From Bos javanicus (taxonomy: Eukaryota > Chordata > Mammalia > Artiodactyla > Bovidae), in NCBI RefSeq assembly GCF_032452875.1, contig NC_083883.1, positions 52,822,698 to 52,886,697 on the forward strand: a stretch of 64,000 nucleotides of DNA, written 5' to 3'. How positions within the stretch are numbered: position 1 is the stretch's first letter; each line of letters opens with the position of its first letter. Positions 43,805 to 54,714 of the stretch are shown in pieces. The position numbers were made by a program, and so were the translations under genes. Below the pieces are notes generated by a model that worked only from the letters and a program-made list of their open reading frames with translations, made no database searches and was not told the origin of the DNA.

Positions 43805-44167
43805 AGATGGAAACGACGACAGGAACAGGGTAAATGGCTGGACTTTGCCTCCTGTGGACACATCAGTTATGTCGGGCACAGACAGGAGCAAAACCTTGTT
43901 TGAGTACAAGACCAAGAGGTCACGTATTTCCCATCCTTGGGGCAAGGGAGTCGCTGCACATGTGCAGAAAGGCTCTTTGGGGATACCAAAGGAGGGGTCA
44001 CCATCCCATAATACGTGATGTCAAGCCCCATCCCTCATTGGCTGCTGGGCTGGAATCTACCTTGGGAAAAAGCTGCGCACACATGTTGGGGAGGATCCTA
44101 GGGTAGGTCTCATGTGGAAAAAGAAACCATTTAATTGGCCAAAGGTAAACAAAGACCCACTGGATGG

Positions 44168-44341
44168 GTGGCCACATAATGCAAAGAGCCGACTCACTAG
44201 AGAAGACCCTGATGCTGGGAAAAGATTGACGGCAGGAGGAGAAGGGGACGACAGAGGGCGAGATGGTTGGATGGCATCACCGACTCGATGGACCTGAGTT
44301 TGAACAAATTCCACAAGACTGAGCCACTGAACAACAACAAC
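44168..44341 (+). mobile_element. BovB 3' tail fragment
   Basis: GAGCCGACTCACTAGAGAAG, ATGGTTGGATGGCATCACCG and GAGCCACTGAACAACAACAA. An internal deletion removes part of the tail domain after CAAATTCCAC. Confidence 0.85.
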
Positions 44342-44617
44342 AAAGACTTGAAAGAATCGCCCTATACACATGATTTCACCACATCTGCCCTGGGCTCCTC
44401 CTCACTGAAGGGACGCCCATACCGTTTCTCCCCGGGTGTGCATCTCCGTCTTAATGAAACAAACTGTTTCTCTTTGTGCTCTTGCAGTTGTCCTGCTGTG
44501 TCCGAAACAGTTAACTTTGTACCTGTTTTTCTTTTTTTACAGTTTTTGCCTCCACAAGAAATGCATTTTTCAATGGGAGCAAGAGCCAGGGGAGATTTGC
44601 TTCTAGCCTCTAGCTGT

Positions 44618-44700
44618 TGATGGTCCAGTGGCTAGGAGTCCTGGTTTTTATCCCAGGTTCAGTTCCAGGGCAGGGAACTAAGACCTTGCTTCAAGCCACC
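44618..44700 (+). mobile_element. CHR-type SINE fragment
   Basis: GATGGTCCAGTGGCTAGGAG and AGGGCAGGGAACTAAGACC. Confidence 0.65.
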
Positions 44701-44822
44701 GCTCACTGTTGCCTCTCCGAGATCACCATCTGTGGCCTTTTAGCCATAAACAGGCCAGCCGTTGGTGCTGAATCATCCAGCACTGACTGTATGCAGAGTG
44801 AAATTCAAGAGACAGGAGGGTG

Positions 44823-45028
44823 TTGTGTGTGCTCAGTCACGTTCGACTCTTCTGTGACCCCAGGGACTGTAGCCCGCCAGGCTCCTCCATCCACGGGATT
44901 TCCCAGGCAAGAACACTGGAGTGGGTTGCCATTTCCTATTCCAGGGGTTCTTCCCAACTCAGGGATCAAGCCCATGTCTCCTATGTCCCCTGCATTGGCA
45001 GGCAGATTCTTTACCACTGGGAAGCCCC
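44823..45028 (-). mobile_element. Bov-tA SINE
   Basis: GCTCAGTCACGTTCGACTCT, GGACTGTAGCCCGCCAGGCT and ACCACTGGGAAGCCCC in antisense order. Confidence 0.9.
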
Positions 45029-45069
45029 CAAGAGATGGGGTCTGTCATCTCTTCAATATATACTGAATA

Positions 45070-45097
45070 TATATAATGAATATATATTCATTATATA
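45070..45097. repeat. 28-bp perfect AT-rich palindrome
   Basis: The two 14-base halves are exact reverse complements about the centre between 45083 and 45084; only two G/C pairs are present. It lies 40 bp past a SINE. Confidence 0.9.
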
Positions 45098-45189
45098 ATG
45101 AATTTCGTTTAATGAGAACAGCAAATCGCTTATACAACACTCCGGAGTTTACACAACTCATGTGCACATGCTACATGGATACTCCTCAC

Positions 45190-45325
45190 AGCATTGCCGA
45201 AGGCTGATGTTCCCAGCAGGCTTCCCATTTGCAAGAGGGCAGACTGAGACTGGGAGAGGTAAAGTCCCCTGCTCAGGATCACGGGGCTGGTCAGAGGCGG
45301 AGAAGGATTCAAACCCAGCCTCTAG
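45190..45325. repeat. MIR remnant
   Basis: GATCACGGGGCTGGTCAGAG then GGATTCAAACCCAGCCTCT. Confidence 0.65.
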
Positions 45326-45539
45326 GGGCCCGTTTCCACTTTTCCAGGTGGCCCTAGGAAGCAGCATGAAAAGTTGGAGGCTCTAAAGCATAGCGTGGAC
45401 TTGGGAGCCAGACTGTAGGCTTCAAGTCCTGTTTCTGCCTGTTACGGGCCCTGTGAACACAGGAAGACACCGTATTTTATTTTCAGTCTGTACATGGGGT
45501 GATGGCAGTCCCAGTCTGATAGGATTGCTAGAAGTATAG

Positions 45540-45660
45540 TTTTTTTCCCCAGTCCTTGCTTTGCGGCATGTCGGATCTTCGTTTCCCAACCAGGGATCAA
45601 ACCCGTGCCCTCTGCTTCAGGAGCTTGGAGTCTTAACCACTGGACCACCAGGAAATCCCT
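45540..45660 (-). mobile_element. CHR-type SINE, truncated
   Basis: CCAACCAGGGATCAAACCCG, TTAACCACTGGACCACCAGG and AAATCCCT. Confidence 0.85.
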
Positions 45661-46854
45661 GTTAGAAGTATCTTAACAAATTAGTCATGTGTGCAAGTAA
45701 TCAGATTATGCCTGGCACACAGCATAGAGGGATGAGGTGTCACGGTCCTCTCAGCTGACTACCCATGGTGTGTTTTAGCTTCAGCTTCCCTTGTCTGTCT
45801 CTGGGGAAAGGAGTTGGGAATCTTTGTGTGCATTTGTAAGTCTTGCTCAGGCTCACTTTAACACTGCTGTGGTTGTTATTAGGAGGAAATACAGGAATCA
45901 TGGGTGGGATGACCATGGGCTGGCTGCTCCAAGAACTCTGGAAGTCCCTGGCTCAGAACCCACTTGAGGGCCAGCCCCTCTCCAGGGATCCATATGCAGG
46001 GCAGGGGCCCTGGAAGGATGTCCTTGGAAAGCAGCCCTGGTAAGGGCTGGAAAGTAGCTGCCGCATTTACTGCAAGAGAGAACCACCTCTCACAGGTACC
46101 CGAGAGGCTGGGAAGGGAGGTGGGCCAGAACCCTCTCCCTCTTCATCTGACTCATCGGACTGCTTGGTCTGAGTGTCCAGGCCTTTTCCCTCCCAGGGTG
46201 TGCTGTGGGCCTTCGCGGCTTTTGATTTTTCAGACGTCAGGACTCAGTTCTCCCACAGGGACATGCTTATTGGGCCAGAAATGCCACACAGTCCGTAGAC
46301 AAGATGAGAACTAGCTTGTTTTGATAGATCAAAATAGAAGCGACAAGCAGCAGGATGCAATTTCTTTGTTTTCCTAAGGTAAGGTTGCCGGATTTGGGGG
46401 AGAAAAAAAGGATGCAAATGACAGATAACATTTTCCTGTGTGTCCCATGCAGTATGTGGAACATACTCTAAAAAAGATATTCTAATATTCAAATTTAATT
46501 GGGTATCCTTATTTTATCTGGCAACCCCACCTAAGAGAGTTCTTAAACTTCAGTCATTCAAATACCACTTTCACTATTTTTGCCATATCTCTTTGCTGGT
46601 CCCACTATAATTTCTTAGCATTTTTCTTAGAAGCCCCTTGCTTTCTAAACTTAAAAAACATGTATTAAATTTAAAATAACTGCTATAAGAGTAAATAGTG
46701 ACTCAACATCTTAAATAAAAATAATCTTAAAAAAAAGAGAAAATACAAGAATTTCCCTGTTTACTGTCAGACCAGGCTGCAGGCTTCACATTAAAAAAAA
46801 AAAAAAAGAGACTTGGGGGAAGGGGCGGGCATGCCCAGGTATTTGGGCAACGGT
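45661..46854. other. Intron B-C, unassigned stretch
   Basis: No exon or repeat is recognised apart from A/T-rich sequence near 46490-46740 and a poly(A) run at about 46793-46806 just before BovB. Confidence 0.45.
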
Positions 46855-46931
46855 GTGGTGAATTTAACTCAGATGACCATTATATCTACTAGTGCAGGCA
46901 GGAATCCCTCAGAAGAAATGGAGTAGCCATC

Positions 46932-47192
46932 ATGGTCAACAAAAGAGTTCGAAATGCAGTACTTGGTTGCAATCTCAAAAATGACAGAATGATTTCTGTT
47001 TGTTTCCAAGGCAAACCATTCAATATCACAGTAATCCAAGTCTATGACCCAACCAGTAACGCTGAAGAAGCTGAAGTTGAATGGTTCTATGAAGACCTAC
47101 AAGACCTTTTAGAACTAACACCCAAAAAAGATGTCCTTTTCATTATAGGGGACTGGAATGCAAAAGTAGGAAGTCAAGAAAACCTGGAGTAA
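46932..47192 (+). pseudogene. BovB endonuclease, C-terminal part
   Basis: An 86-codon open piece with VNKRVRNAVLGCNLKNDRM and the catalytic-domain motif GDWNAKVG near its end. It is cut by a frameshift at the ENLE end, where other copies continue GKFGLG. Confidence 0.85.
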
Positions 47193-47485
47193 TAGGCAAA
47201 TTTGGCCTTGGAATACGGAATGAAGCAGGGCAAAGACTAATAGAGTTTTGCCAAGAAAATGCACTGGTCATAGCAAACACCCTTTTCCAACAACACAAGG
47301 GAAGACTCTACACATGGACATCACCAGATGGTCAACACCGAAATCAGACTGATTATATTCTTTGCAGCCAAAGATGGAGAAGCTCTATACAGTCAACAAA
47401 AACAAGACCAGGAGCTGACTGTGATTTGGCAATAAGGAGCTGAACTCCTTATTGCCAAATTCAGACTGAAATTGAAGAAAGTAGG

Positions 47486-47671
47486 GTCAGACACGACTGA
47501 GCAACTTCACTTTCACTTTTCACTTTCATGCATTGGAGAAGGAAATGGCAACCCACTCCAGTGTTCTTGCCTGGAGAATCTCAGGGACGGGGAGCCTGGT
47601 GGGCTTCTGTCTATGGGGTCGCGAGGAGTCGGACACGACTGAAGCGACTTAGTAGCAGCAGCAGCAGCAGG
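47486..47671 (+). mobile_element. Bov-A2 SINE fragment inside BovB
   Basis: Begins in the first monomer's end (GTCAGACACGACTGAGCAAC), has a complete second monomer and a (GCA)n tail. BovB resumes with AAAACCACTAGACCATTCAG, as in the copy at 22035. Confidence 0.92.
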
Positions 47672-48094
47672 AAAAACCACTAGACCATTCAGGTATGACC
47701 TAAATCAAATCCCTTATGATTATACAGTGGAAGTGAGAAATAGATTTAAGGGCCTAGATCTGATAGATAGAGTGCCTGAGGAACTATGGACTGAGGTTCG
47801 TGACATTGTACAGGAGACAGGGATCAAGACCATCCCCATGGAAAAGAAATGCAAAAAAGCAAAATGGCTGTCTGGGGAGGCCTTACAAATAGCTGTGAAA
47901 AGAAGAGAAGCAAAAAGCAAAGGAGAAAAGGAAAGATATAAGCATCTGAATGCAGAGTTCCAAAGAACAGCAAGAAGAGATAAGAAAGCCTTCTTCAGCA
48001 ATTAATGCAAAGAAACAGAGGAAAACAACAGAATGGGAAAGACTAGAGATCTCTTCAAGAAAATTAAGAGATACCAAGATACTTTCATGCAAAG

Positions 48095-49051
48095 ATGAGC
48101 TCGATAAAGGACAGAAATGGTATGGACCTAACAGAAGCAGAAGATATCAAGAAGAGGTGGCAAGAATACACAGAAGAACTGTACAAAAAAGATCTTCATG
48201 ACCCAGATAATCACGATGGTGTGATCACTGACCTAGAGCCAGACATCCTGGAAAGTGAAGTCAAGTGGGCCTTAGAAAGCATCACTATGAACAAAGCTAG
48301 TGGAGGTGATGGAATTCCAGTTGAGCTATTTCAAATCCTGAAAGATGATGCTGTGAAAGTGCTGCACTCAATATGCTAGCAAATTTGGAAAACTCGGCAG
48401 TGGCCACAGGACTGGAAAAGGTCAGTTTTCATTCCAATCCCAAAGAAAGGCAATGCCAAAGAATGCTCAAACTACCACACAATTGCACTCATCTCACACG
48501 CTAGTAAAGTAATGCTCAAAATTCTCCAAGCCAGGCTTCAGCAATACGTAAACCGTGAACTTCCAGATGTTCAAGCTGGTTTTAGAAAAGGCAGAGGAAC
48601 CAGAGACCAAATTGCCAACATCCGCTGGATCGTGGAAAAAGCAAGAGAGTTCCAGAAAAACATCTATTTCTGCTTTATTGACTATGCCAAAGCCTTTGAC
48701 TGTGTGGATCACAATAAACTGTGGAAAATTCTGAAAGAGGTGGGAATACCAGATCACCTGACCTGCCTCTTGAGAAATCTGTATGCAGGTCAGGAAGCAA
48801 CAGTTAGAACTGGACGTGGAACAACAGACTGGTTCCAAATAGGAAAAGGAGTATGTTAAGACTGTATATTGTCACCCTGCTTATTTAACTTATATGCAGA
48901 GTACATCATGAGAAACGCTGGACTGGAAGAAGCACAAGCTGGAATCAAGACTGCCGGGAGAAATATCAATAACCTCAGATATGCAGATGACACCACCCTT
49001 ATGGCAGAAAGTGAAGAGGAACTAAAAAGCCTCTTGATGAAGGTGAAATAG
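48095..49051 (+). pseudogene. BovB reverse transcriptase, interrupted
   Basis: Open pieces at 48095-48379, 48512-48859 and 48869-49051 share one element. FIDYAKAFDCVDH and YADDTTLM motifs are intact, but in-frame stops (for example after GKGVC at 48859) separate them. Confidence 0.88.
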
Positions 49052-50043
49052 GAGAGTGAAAAAGTTGGCTTAAAAGTCAACATTCAGAAAACGAAGATCA
49101 TGGCATCTGGTCCCATCACTTCATGGGAAATAGATGGGGAAACAGTGGAAACAGTGTCAGACTTTATTTTTTGGGCTCCAAAACCACTGCAGATGGTGAC
49201 TGCAGCCATGAAATTAAAAGACGCTTACTCCTTGGAAGAAAAGTTATGACCAACCTAGATAGCATATTCAAAAGCAGAGACGTTACTTAGCCATCAAAGG
49301 TCCGTCTAGTCAAGGCTATGGTTTTTCCAGTGGTCATGTATGGATGTGAGAGTTGGACTGTGAAGAAAGCTGAGAGCCGAAGAATTGATGCTTTTGAACT
49401 GTGGTGTTGGAGAAGACTCTTGAGAGTCCCTTGGACTGCAAGGAGATCCAACCAGTCCATTCAGAAGGAGATCAGCCCTGGGATTTCTTTGGAAGGGATG
49501 ATGTTAAAGCTGAAACTCCAGTACTTTGGCCACCTCATGCGAAGACTTGACTCATTGGAAGACTCTGATGCTGGGAGGGATTGGGGGCAGGAGGAGAAGG
49601 GGACGACAGAGGATGAGATGGCTGGATGGCATCACTGACTCGATGGATGTGAGTCTGAGTGAACTCCGGGAGTTGGTGATGGACAGGGAGGCCTGGAGTG
49701 CTGTGATTCATGGGGTCGCAAAGAGTCCAGAGACGACTGAGCGACTGAACTGAACTGTGGTGACCTTGCCACCAGATGGCGCTCACAGCCTTTGGTCCTG
49801 GTTTCTGTGCCTGAAAATCTTGTTATTCTTACTCTCAGAGAATTAGCGGAAGTGTCAAGGTCTCACAAGTTTTCTTTCTCGTTTCATGCACCACCATGGG
49901 TGAGAGTCTATGACATTTATGATGGTTATAGATACTTATCCCCTGGGGCATCTGAAACATTATTGGGACAGGTCTACTCTAGAAGGTGGCGGGGGCGGGG
50001 TGGGGAGGGGACACAGGCCACTCTGGCCCCCAACATCTCCCAG

Positions 50044-50470
50044 GCTATTGTTCAGTTGTTCAGTTGTGTCCGACTCTTTGGAATCCCATGGACTGTAGCA
50101 TGCCAGACTCTTCTGTCCTCCACCATCTCCCAGAGTTTCCTCAAATTAATGTCCATTGAGTCAGTGATGCTATCTAACCATTTCATCCTCTGTTGCCCCT
50201 TTCTCCTTTGGCCTTCAATCTTTCCTAGCATCAGGGTCTTTTACAGTGAGTTGGCTCTTTGCATCAGGTGGCCAGAGTACTAGAGCTTCAGCTTCAGCAT
50301 CAGTCCTTCCAATGAATATTCAGAGTTGATTTCCTTTAGGATTGGATCTGGATCTCCTTGCTGTCCAAGGGACTCTTAAGAGTCTTCTCCAAACCACATT
50401 TCTAAAGCATCAATTCTTCAGTGCTCGCTTTCTTTACGGTCCAAATCTCACATTTGTACATGACCACCTT
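50044..50470 (-). mobile_element. BovB LINE 3' fragment
   Basis: TTGTTCAGTTGTTCAGTTGT at the 3' end, through GTGAGTTGGCTCTTTGCATC, to TCACATTTGTACATGACCAC. More diverged than the other copies. Confidence 0.88.
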
Positions 50471-50854
50471 CTATGAGTGGTGGTGGTGGGCGACACAGGC
50501 CACTCTGCCCACCAGCCTCCCCAAGGCTATACTTTTGCATGTTTGTGCTTTGGACTTTGAGTGAAAAAAATTCTTTCATCTCTTACTGAGGAGATGAAAG
50601 AGGGTGGGTAGTGGTGGTGGTGGAATGCAGCTTTCCCATAAAAGGTACTTGGAACACTTAAGCAAACTGTTTCTAGCTCTTCTCAGCTTAATGGGTTTAT
50701 TTGCATAAGGAAGAACACACAGAGACAAACTTCCAGAAGGGAAAACATACGTTCCCCTCTAAAGACTCCAGTGCTTTTGACAGATTTAAAATATTTCATT
50801 TTAAGTGTCAGAGTTTTAGGATTTTGGATTGCTGACAAACTCAAGAGTCTTCAA
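50471..50854. other. Unassigned intronic sequence
   Basis: Contains two short GGTGGTGGT tracts (50475-50490 and 50610-50625) and no gene evidence. Confidence 0.4.
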
Positions 50855-51009
50855 GGGACTTCCCTGGTGGCCCAGTGGTTGACAGTTCACCTTCCCATGT
50901 AGGGGACGTGGGTTTGATCCCGGGTCAAGGAACTACGAGCCTGTGCTCCGCAGTTAAGAGAAAGCCTACACACACAACGAAGGCCCAGCTTAGCCAAAAA
51001 AAAAAAAGA
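50855..51009 (+). mobile_element. CHR-type SINE
   Basis: GGGACTTCCCTGGTGGCCCA, GGGTTTGATCCCGGGTCAAG and a poly(A) tail. GAGTCTTCAA before and GAGTGTTTCAA after may be an imperfect target duplication. Confidence 0.88.
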
Positions 51010-52399
51010 GTGTTTCAAACCTCTTTGTTACTTTTACTACCAAAACAAATATCCATGTTGTCTGTAATTGGCATAAATTCCAAGATGTTTAATGTCTGTT
51101 ACACTATGTAATAAAATGGGCCCAGAATCATAAGAAAATTAATAGTGCCAGGAGGAGTGACTGTTTCAAGATACTAATTTGGTTTCTAATTAGCACAGGC
51201 GTATAAGAACACATGCAGGTAAGAATTTTCTAGCGATATTTCTAGGGGATCGAAGATCTTTGAGAGCAAGTCATTATGTACACGCTTTCAGGGACTAAGG
51301 AGAATGCATACGGTAATCAGAACGATAAATCAACCAGCCATGCGGCTTCTGCTTCTGGCTGAATGTTCTGCAGGCAGTAGAATATTGAAGAAGCTGAAAC
51401 GTGAGTGGATGCAACTCGATTTGAGTTCAAACCAGGGCAGCCTCCGGTTCATAGATGTCTTGTTACAAAATATTCTCCTTCAGTTATAAGTAAAACTCCA
51501 GAGGTGGAGGAGGTAACAGGATGATGAATCAGTGTAATTATTTCTAGATAATATCTTTGTAAAAAAAATTTTTTCCCTCTAGATATCATCAGCCACTTTA
51601 AATAATACTCAAATTGTGACTGGCTGATATTCAAAGATATGTGGAAATTCTATAATATTATATGTCAAATATGTTTCAACTGAAAAAAAAAAAGATATAT
51701 GAGAATAATTCAGTCTTGTCCATGTGCCTGTGACATTAAGTCAGGAAAGCTCTGAAATGGGAGGATAACTGAAAAGGATATTTCAGCAAAATTGGGTTCA
51801 GCTAGAGAGAAGGTACTCCTCAGTGCATCAGTTACACGTCACGGTAGCTGTTTGCAGCAGGGGTTCCTGAAGGACTTGCTGCTTTCAGTGTTTTCTTCAA
51901 AAATAGGTTCAAAAGAGAGTCACTGCTTCATTGAAATACTAGAACATCTATCCTGTTTTCTGGTTTATTCTGTCCCCCTCACTAGAACAAAACAGGGGGA
52001 AGGATCATGTCTTCCTTGTTTCTGCGGAATTCACAGAACCTGGAAGACAGCATGACACAGGGGTGGCCCCCGCAAATACTGATTTGAATGAATGAATGGC
52101 TGGATGAAGAACAGACACGGACCTATCAGAGTTTTGGAAGGTTACTAGGACCAACCTTTGCCTTCATGGAGCTGACAGTCTCCTGATAGAATCTCCTAGG
52201 TTCCCCATACTCCTTTCTAGGGCACCATTTCTAGGACTGAAACTGCGCACCTAGAATCGGTTACAGAAGGGGAAGGCAGTAAACAGAGAATCAGGGAACC
52301 GAGGCCCCAAACGTGGCTATGGCTTTAAGCAGAATTACGCACTGAGGCCAAAATTCATCAGGGGCCCATTTCTTTTTCTTATCAACGATGCTGAGATAT
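51010..52399. other. Intron B-C, unassigned stretch
   Basis: An L2-like 3' end (CCTGGAAGACAGCATGACAC, GAATGAATGAATGG) lies at about 52005-52100. The rest shows no exon and no confident repeat. Confidence 0.45.
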
Positions 52400-52581
52400 G
52401 GGCTTCCCTGGTGGCTCAGTTGGTAAAGAATCCACCTGCAATGCAGGAGACCCCGGTTTCATTCCTGGGTTGGGAAGATCCCCCGGAGAAGAGAAGGGCT
52501 ACTCACTCCAGTATTCTGGCCTAGAGAGTTCCACGGACTGTATGGTCCGTGGGGAGAGTCAGAACTGAGCTACTTTCACAT
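52400..52581 (+). mobile_element. Bov-tA SINE with 12-bp target duplication
   Basis: ATGCTGAGATAT at 52388-52399 and ATGTTGAGATAT at 52582-52593. Head GGCTTCCCTGGTGGCTCAGT. Confidence 0.92.
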
Positions 52582-52768
52582 ATGTTGAGATATAATTTGT
52601 GTACAAGATCAATGGCCTAAAGTCATTCCTTAAAAAAAATTTTTTTTTTTTTGGATCTAGTTTCAAGAGAAAGGAACTTGACTATAAATCCAGGCATCCT
52701 GGGTGGAGAATTTTGGGTGAAATTCTCCATAAATGAAGCAGCAGCTGCCTTCAGGGTGCTCTCAGGGT

Positions 52769-53549
52769 GCACCCTGAGGCTCCACCTGAGAGCCATCACC
52801 CTGAGTCACCACCCTAAGGCTCTGACCCCTTGTCTTCAACCCCTACCTGGTTTTTCTTTTTTTTTAATAAAGGCCTTGGTGTTTGGAACACTTGGAGGTT
52901 CCTTCTCCCCATCTCCAGTCCTCTCTGGCTGGGGCCAGGTGAGCATGAGAGGTGGTCACTAAAGCCACAGAGCTGGGTGGAAGGGGCAGAGGGGAGCTCA
53001 AGTCACACAGCCCCCTCTCATTTACTGCGAAAGCTGTAACAAGTTCCTGGGTATCTCCGAGCCTACCTGGGTCTCCTCATCTGTAGAATCATATGTGTGG
53101 TCAGGGGCTTCCCAGATGGTGCTAGTGGTGAAGAACCTGCCTGCCAAGGCAGGAGACGTAAGAGACCAGGGTTCGATCCCTGGGTCAGGAAGATTCCCTA
53201 GAGTAGGGTATGGCAATCCACTCCAGTCTCCTTGCCTGAGGAATCCCATGGACAGAGGAGCCTGGCAGGCCTCAGTCCATAGAGTTGCAGAGTCGGACAT
53301 GACTGAAGAAGGCACTTAATCAAAGGTATTAATAGTATTGTTCTTAGCAGGCTAGGAACGTACCAAGTCTCTCCTCCCTGGATCTGTGCTCTTCTCCACC
53401 ATCTGTGCTGACCACCCGTTTCCAACTATCCGGGTGGATACCCTTGGTGCTCCCTGAGGCTGCACCTGAGAGCCATCACCCTGAGTCACCACCCTAAGGC
53501 TCTGACCCCTTGTCTTCAACCCCTACCTAGTTTTTCTTTTTTTTTTAAT
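52769..53549. repeat. Two dispersed copies of a ~95-bp segment, 680 bp apart
   Basis: 52769-52865 and 53449-53546 are almost identical (CACCTGAGAGCCATCACCCT, AAGGCTCTGACCCCTTGTCT, CAACCCCTACCT) and both end in a T-rich run. A Bov-tA SINE and unrelated sequence lie between. The origin is unknown. Confidence 0.92.
53105..53318 (+). mobile_element. Bov-tA SINE between the duplicated segments
   Basis: GGCTTCCCAGATGGTGCTAG, CAGGGTTCGATCCCTGGGTC and GTCGGACATGACTGAAGAAG. Confidence 0.9.
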
Positions 53550-54020
53550 TAATTGTCATTAAAGTATAGTTGCTTTAGAATGTTGTGTTAGTTTCTGCTG
53601 CACAGCAAAGTGAATCAGTTATATATACACATATATCCCTTCTTTTTTCGACTTCCTTCCCATTTATTTCACCACAGAGCATTGAGTAGGGTTCCCTGTG
53701 CAATACAGTAGGTTCTCATGAGTCATCTATTTTATACATGGTATTAAGAGTGTGGGGCTTCCCTGGTGACTCAGTGGTAAAGAATCCTGCCAAGGCAGGA
53801 GCTGCAGTTTCCATCCCTGGGTTGGGGACATGCCCCTGGAGAAGGAAATGGCAACCCACTCCAGTGTTCTTGCCTGGAAAATCTCATGGACAGAGGAGCC
53901 TGGTGGGCTATTGTTCATGGGGTCGCATAAGAGTCGGACATGACTTAGCAACCAAACAACAATTAAGAGTGTGTGTATGCCAATCCCAACCTCCCAATCC
54001 GTCCCACACCCCTCCTCCCC
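53537..54020 (-). mobile_element. L1 LINE fragment abutting the exon B donor
   Basis: Antisense L1 3' UTR: GTTGTGTTAGTTTCTGCTGC, ACAGCAAAGTGAATCAGTTA and CACAGAGCATTGAGTAGGGT, resuming after a SINE with GCCAATCCCAACCTCCCAAT and CCCACACCCCTCCTCCCCC. It ends within about 5-8 bases of the donor at 54024. Confidence 0.75.
53755..53961 (+). mobile_element. Bov-tA SINE inside L1 with 12-bp target duplication
   Basis: ATTAAGAGTGTG is exact at 53743-53754 and 53962-53973. Its 3' end lies only about 60 bp from the exon B donor. Confidence 0.95.
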
Positions 54021-54024
54021 CTAC

Positions 54025-54261
54025 CTGGCTTTTCAAGTTCTCGATTTCTCTCTGTTGGCCATCATCGTCTTCCTCCAGAACCTGGAGCTTGGGTGGGACC
54101 ACCCTCGCCTTCTGTCTGGAGGTGGCTGTTTCTGACAGCTTCTGGCTCAGGTGGGCCACTTCGTTCTGAAGGTTCGCGATCACGGCATCTTTGTATTTGG
54201 ATTCGAGTTCGAAATCCGATAGACGGCTGACTTCTTTTCCCAGCAGCAGAATTATTTCATC
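54025..54261 (-). CDS. FHAD1: FHAD1 exon B: start of the coiled coil
   Basis: The exon is 237 bp, 79 codons, phase 0 to 0. It begins DEIILLLGKEVSRLSDFE and ends REIENLKSQ. The acceptor is CACCCAG and the donor GCCAG|GTAGGGG. Leucines and isoleucines recur at heptad spacing in the first 45 residues (KDAVIANLQNEVAHLSQKL), as expected for coiled coil. The middle reads ARVVPPKLQV, and the adjacent prolines should break the helix; the human sequence I recall has none there. The far side of the donor is L1 and SINE sequence starting only a few bases away. The exon is a multiple of three, so skipping it would keep frame. Confidence 0.93.
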
Positions 54262-54489
54262 CTGGGTGGAGGCCAGATGGGAAGTTTAGTGGGTGTGGGT
54301 CTGCGTGTAAGGCTGAGCCCACTGAAAAAAATATAGGAAAAATATGGTATCATTCTCTGGGAAGGTGAGGGCAGGCAGGGAAGGACAAGGCAGATTCTCA
54401 AGGCTATCTCTGTCATTTGAGAAAACCTCAAAGAGTCAAGAATTTGGTTGAAATGATGTCCTTGTATATCGATATCTGTAATGGATGTC

Positions 54490-54714
54490 TCGGCTTCTCA
54501 GCTGGTGCTAGTGGTAAAGTACTCGCCTGCCAATGCAGGAGATAGAAGAGATGTGGGTTTGACCCCTAGGTCGGGAAGATCCCCTGGAGGAGGGCATGGC
54601 AACCCACTCCAGTATTCTTGCCTGGAGAATGCCATGGACAGAGAAGCCTGGTGAGCTACAGTCCATGGGGTTGCAAAGGGTCAGACACGACTGAAGCGAC
54701 TTAGCCTGCACACA
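54490..54714 (+). mobile_element. Bov-tA SINE
   Basis: TCTCAGCTGGTGCTAGTGGT, TTTGACCCCTAGGTCGGGAA and GACACGACTGAAGCGACTTA. It lies about 230 bp beyond the exon B acceptor. Confidence 0.9.

Larger units (their letters stand above)
46855..49756 (+). mobile_element. BovB LINE, 5' truncated, interrupted by Bov-A2
   Basis: Starts within the endonuclease (GGTGAATTTAACTCAGATGA) and ends GAGCGACTGAACTGAACTG. About 2.7 kb of BovB excluding the SINE at 47486-47671. Stops after the RT motif B region and a frameshift near 49170 inactivate it. Confidence 0.93.

Noticed and set aside
53022..53425. ORFs on both strands near 53.2 kb as genes
   Set aside because: They translate the Bov-tA SINE in sense and antisense.
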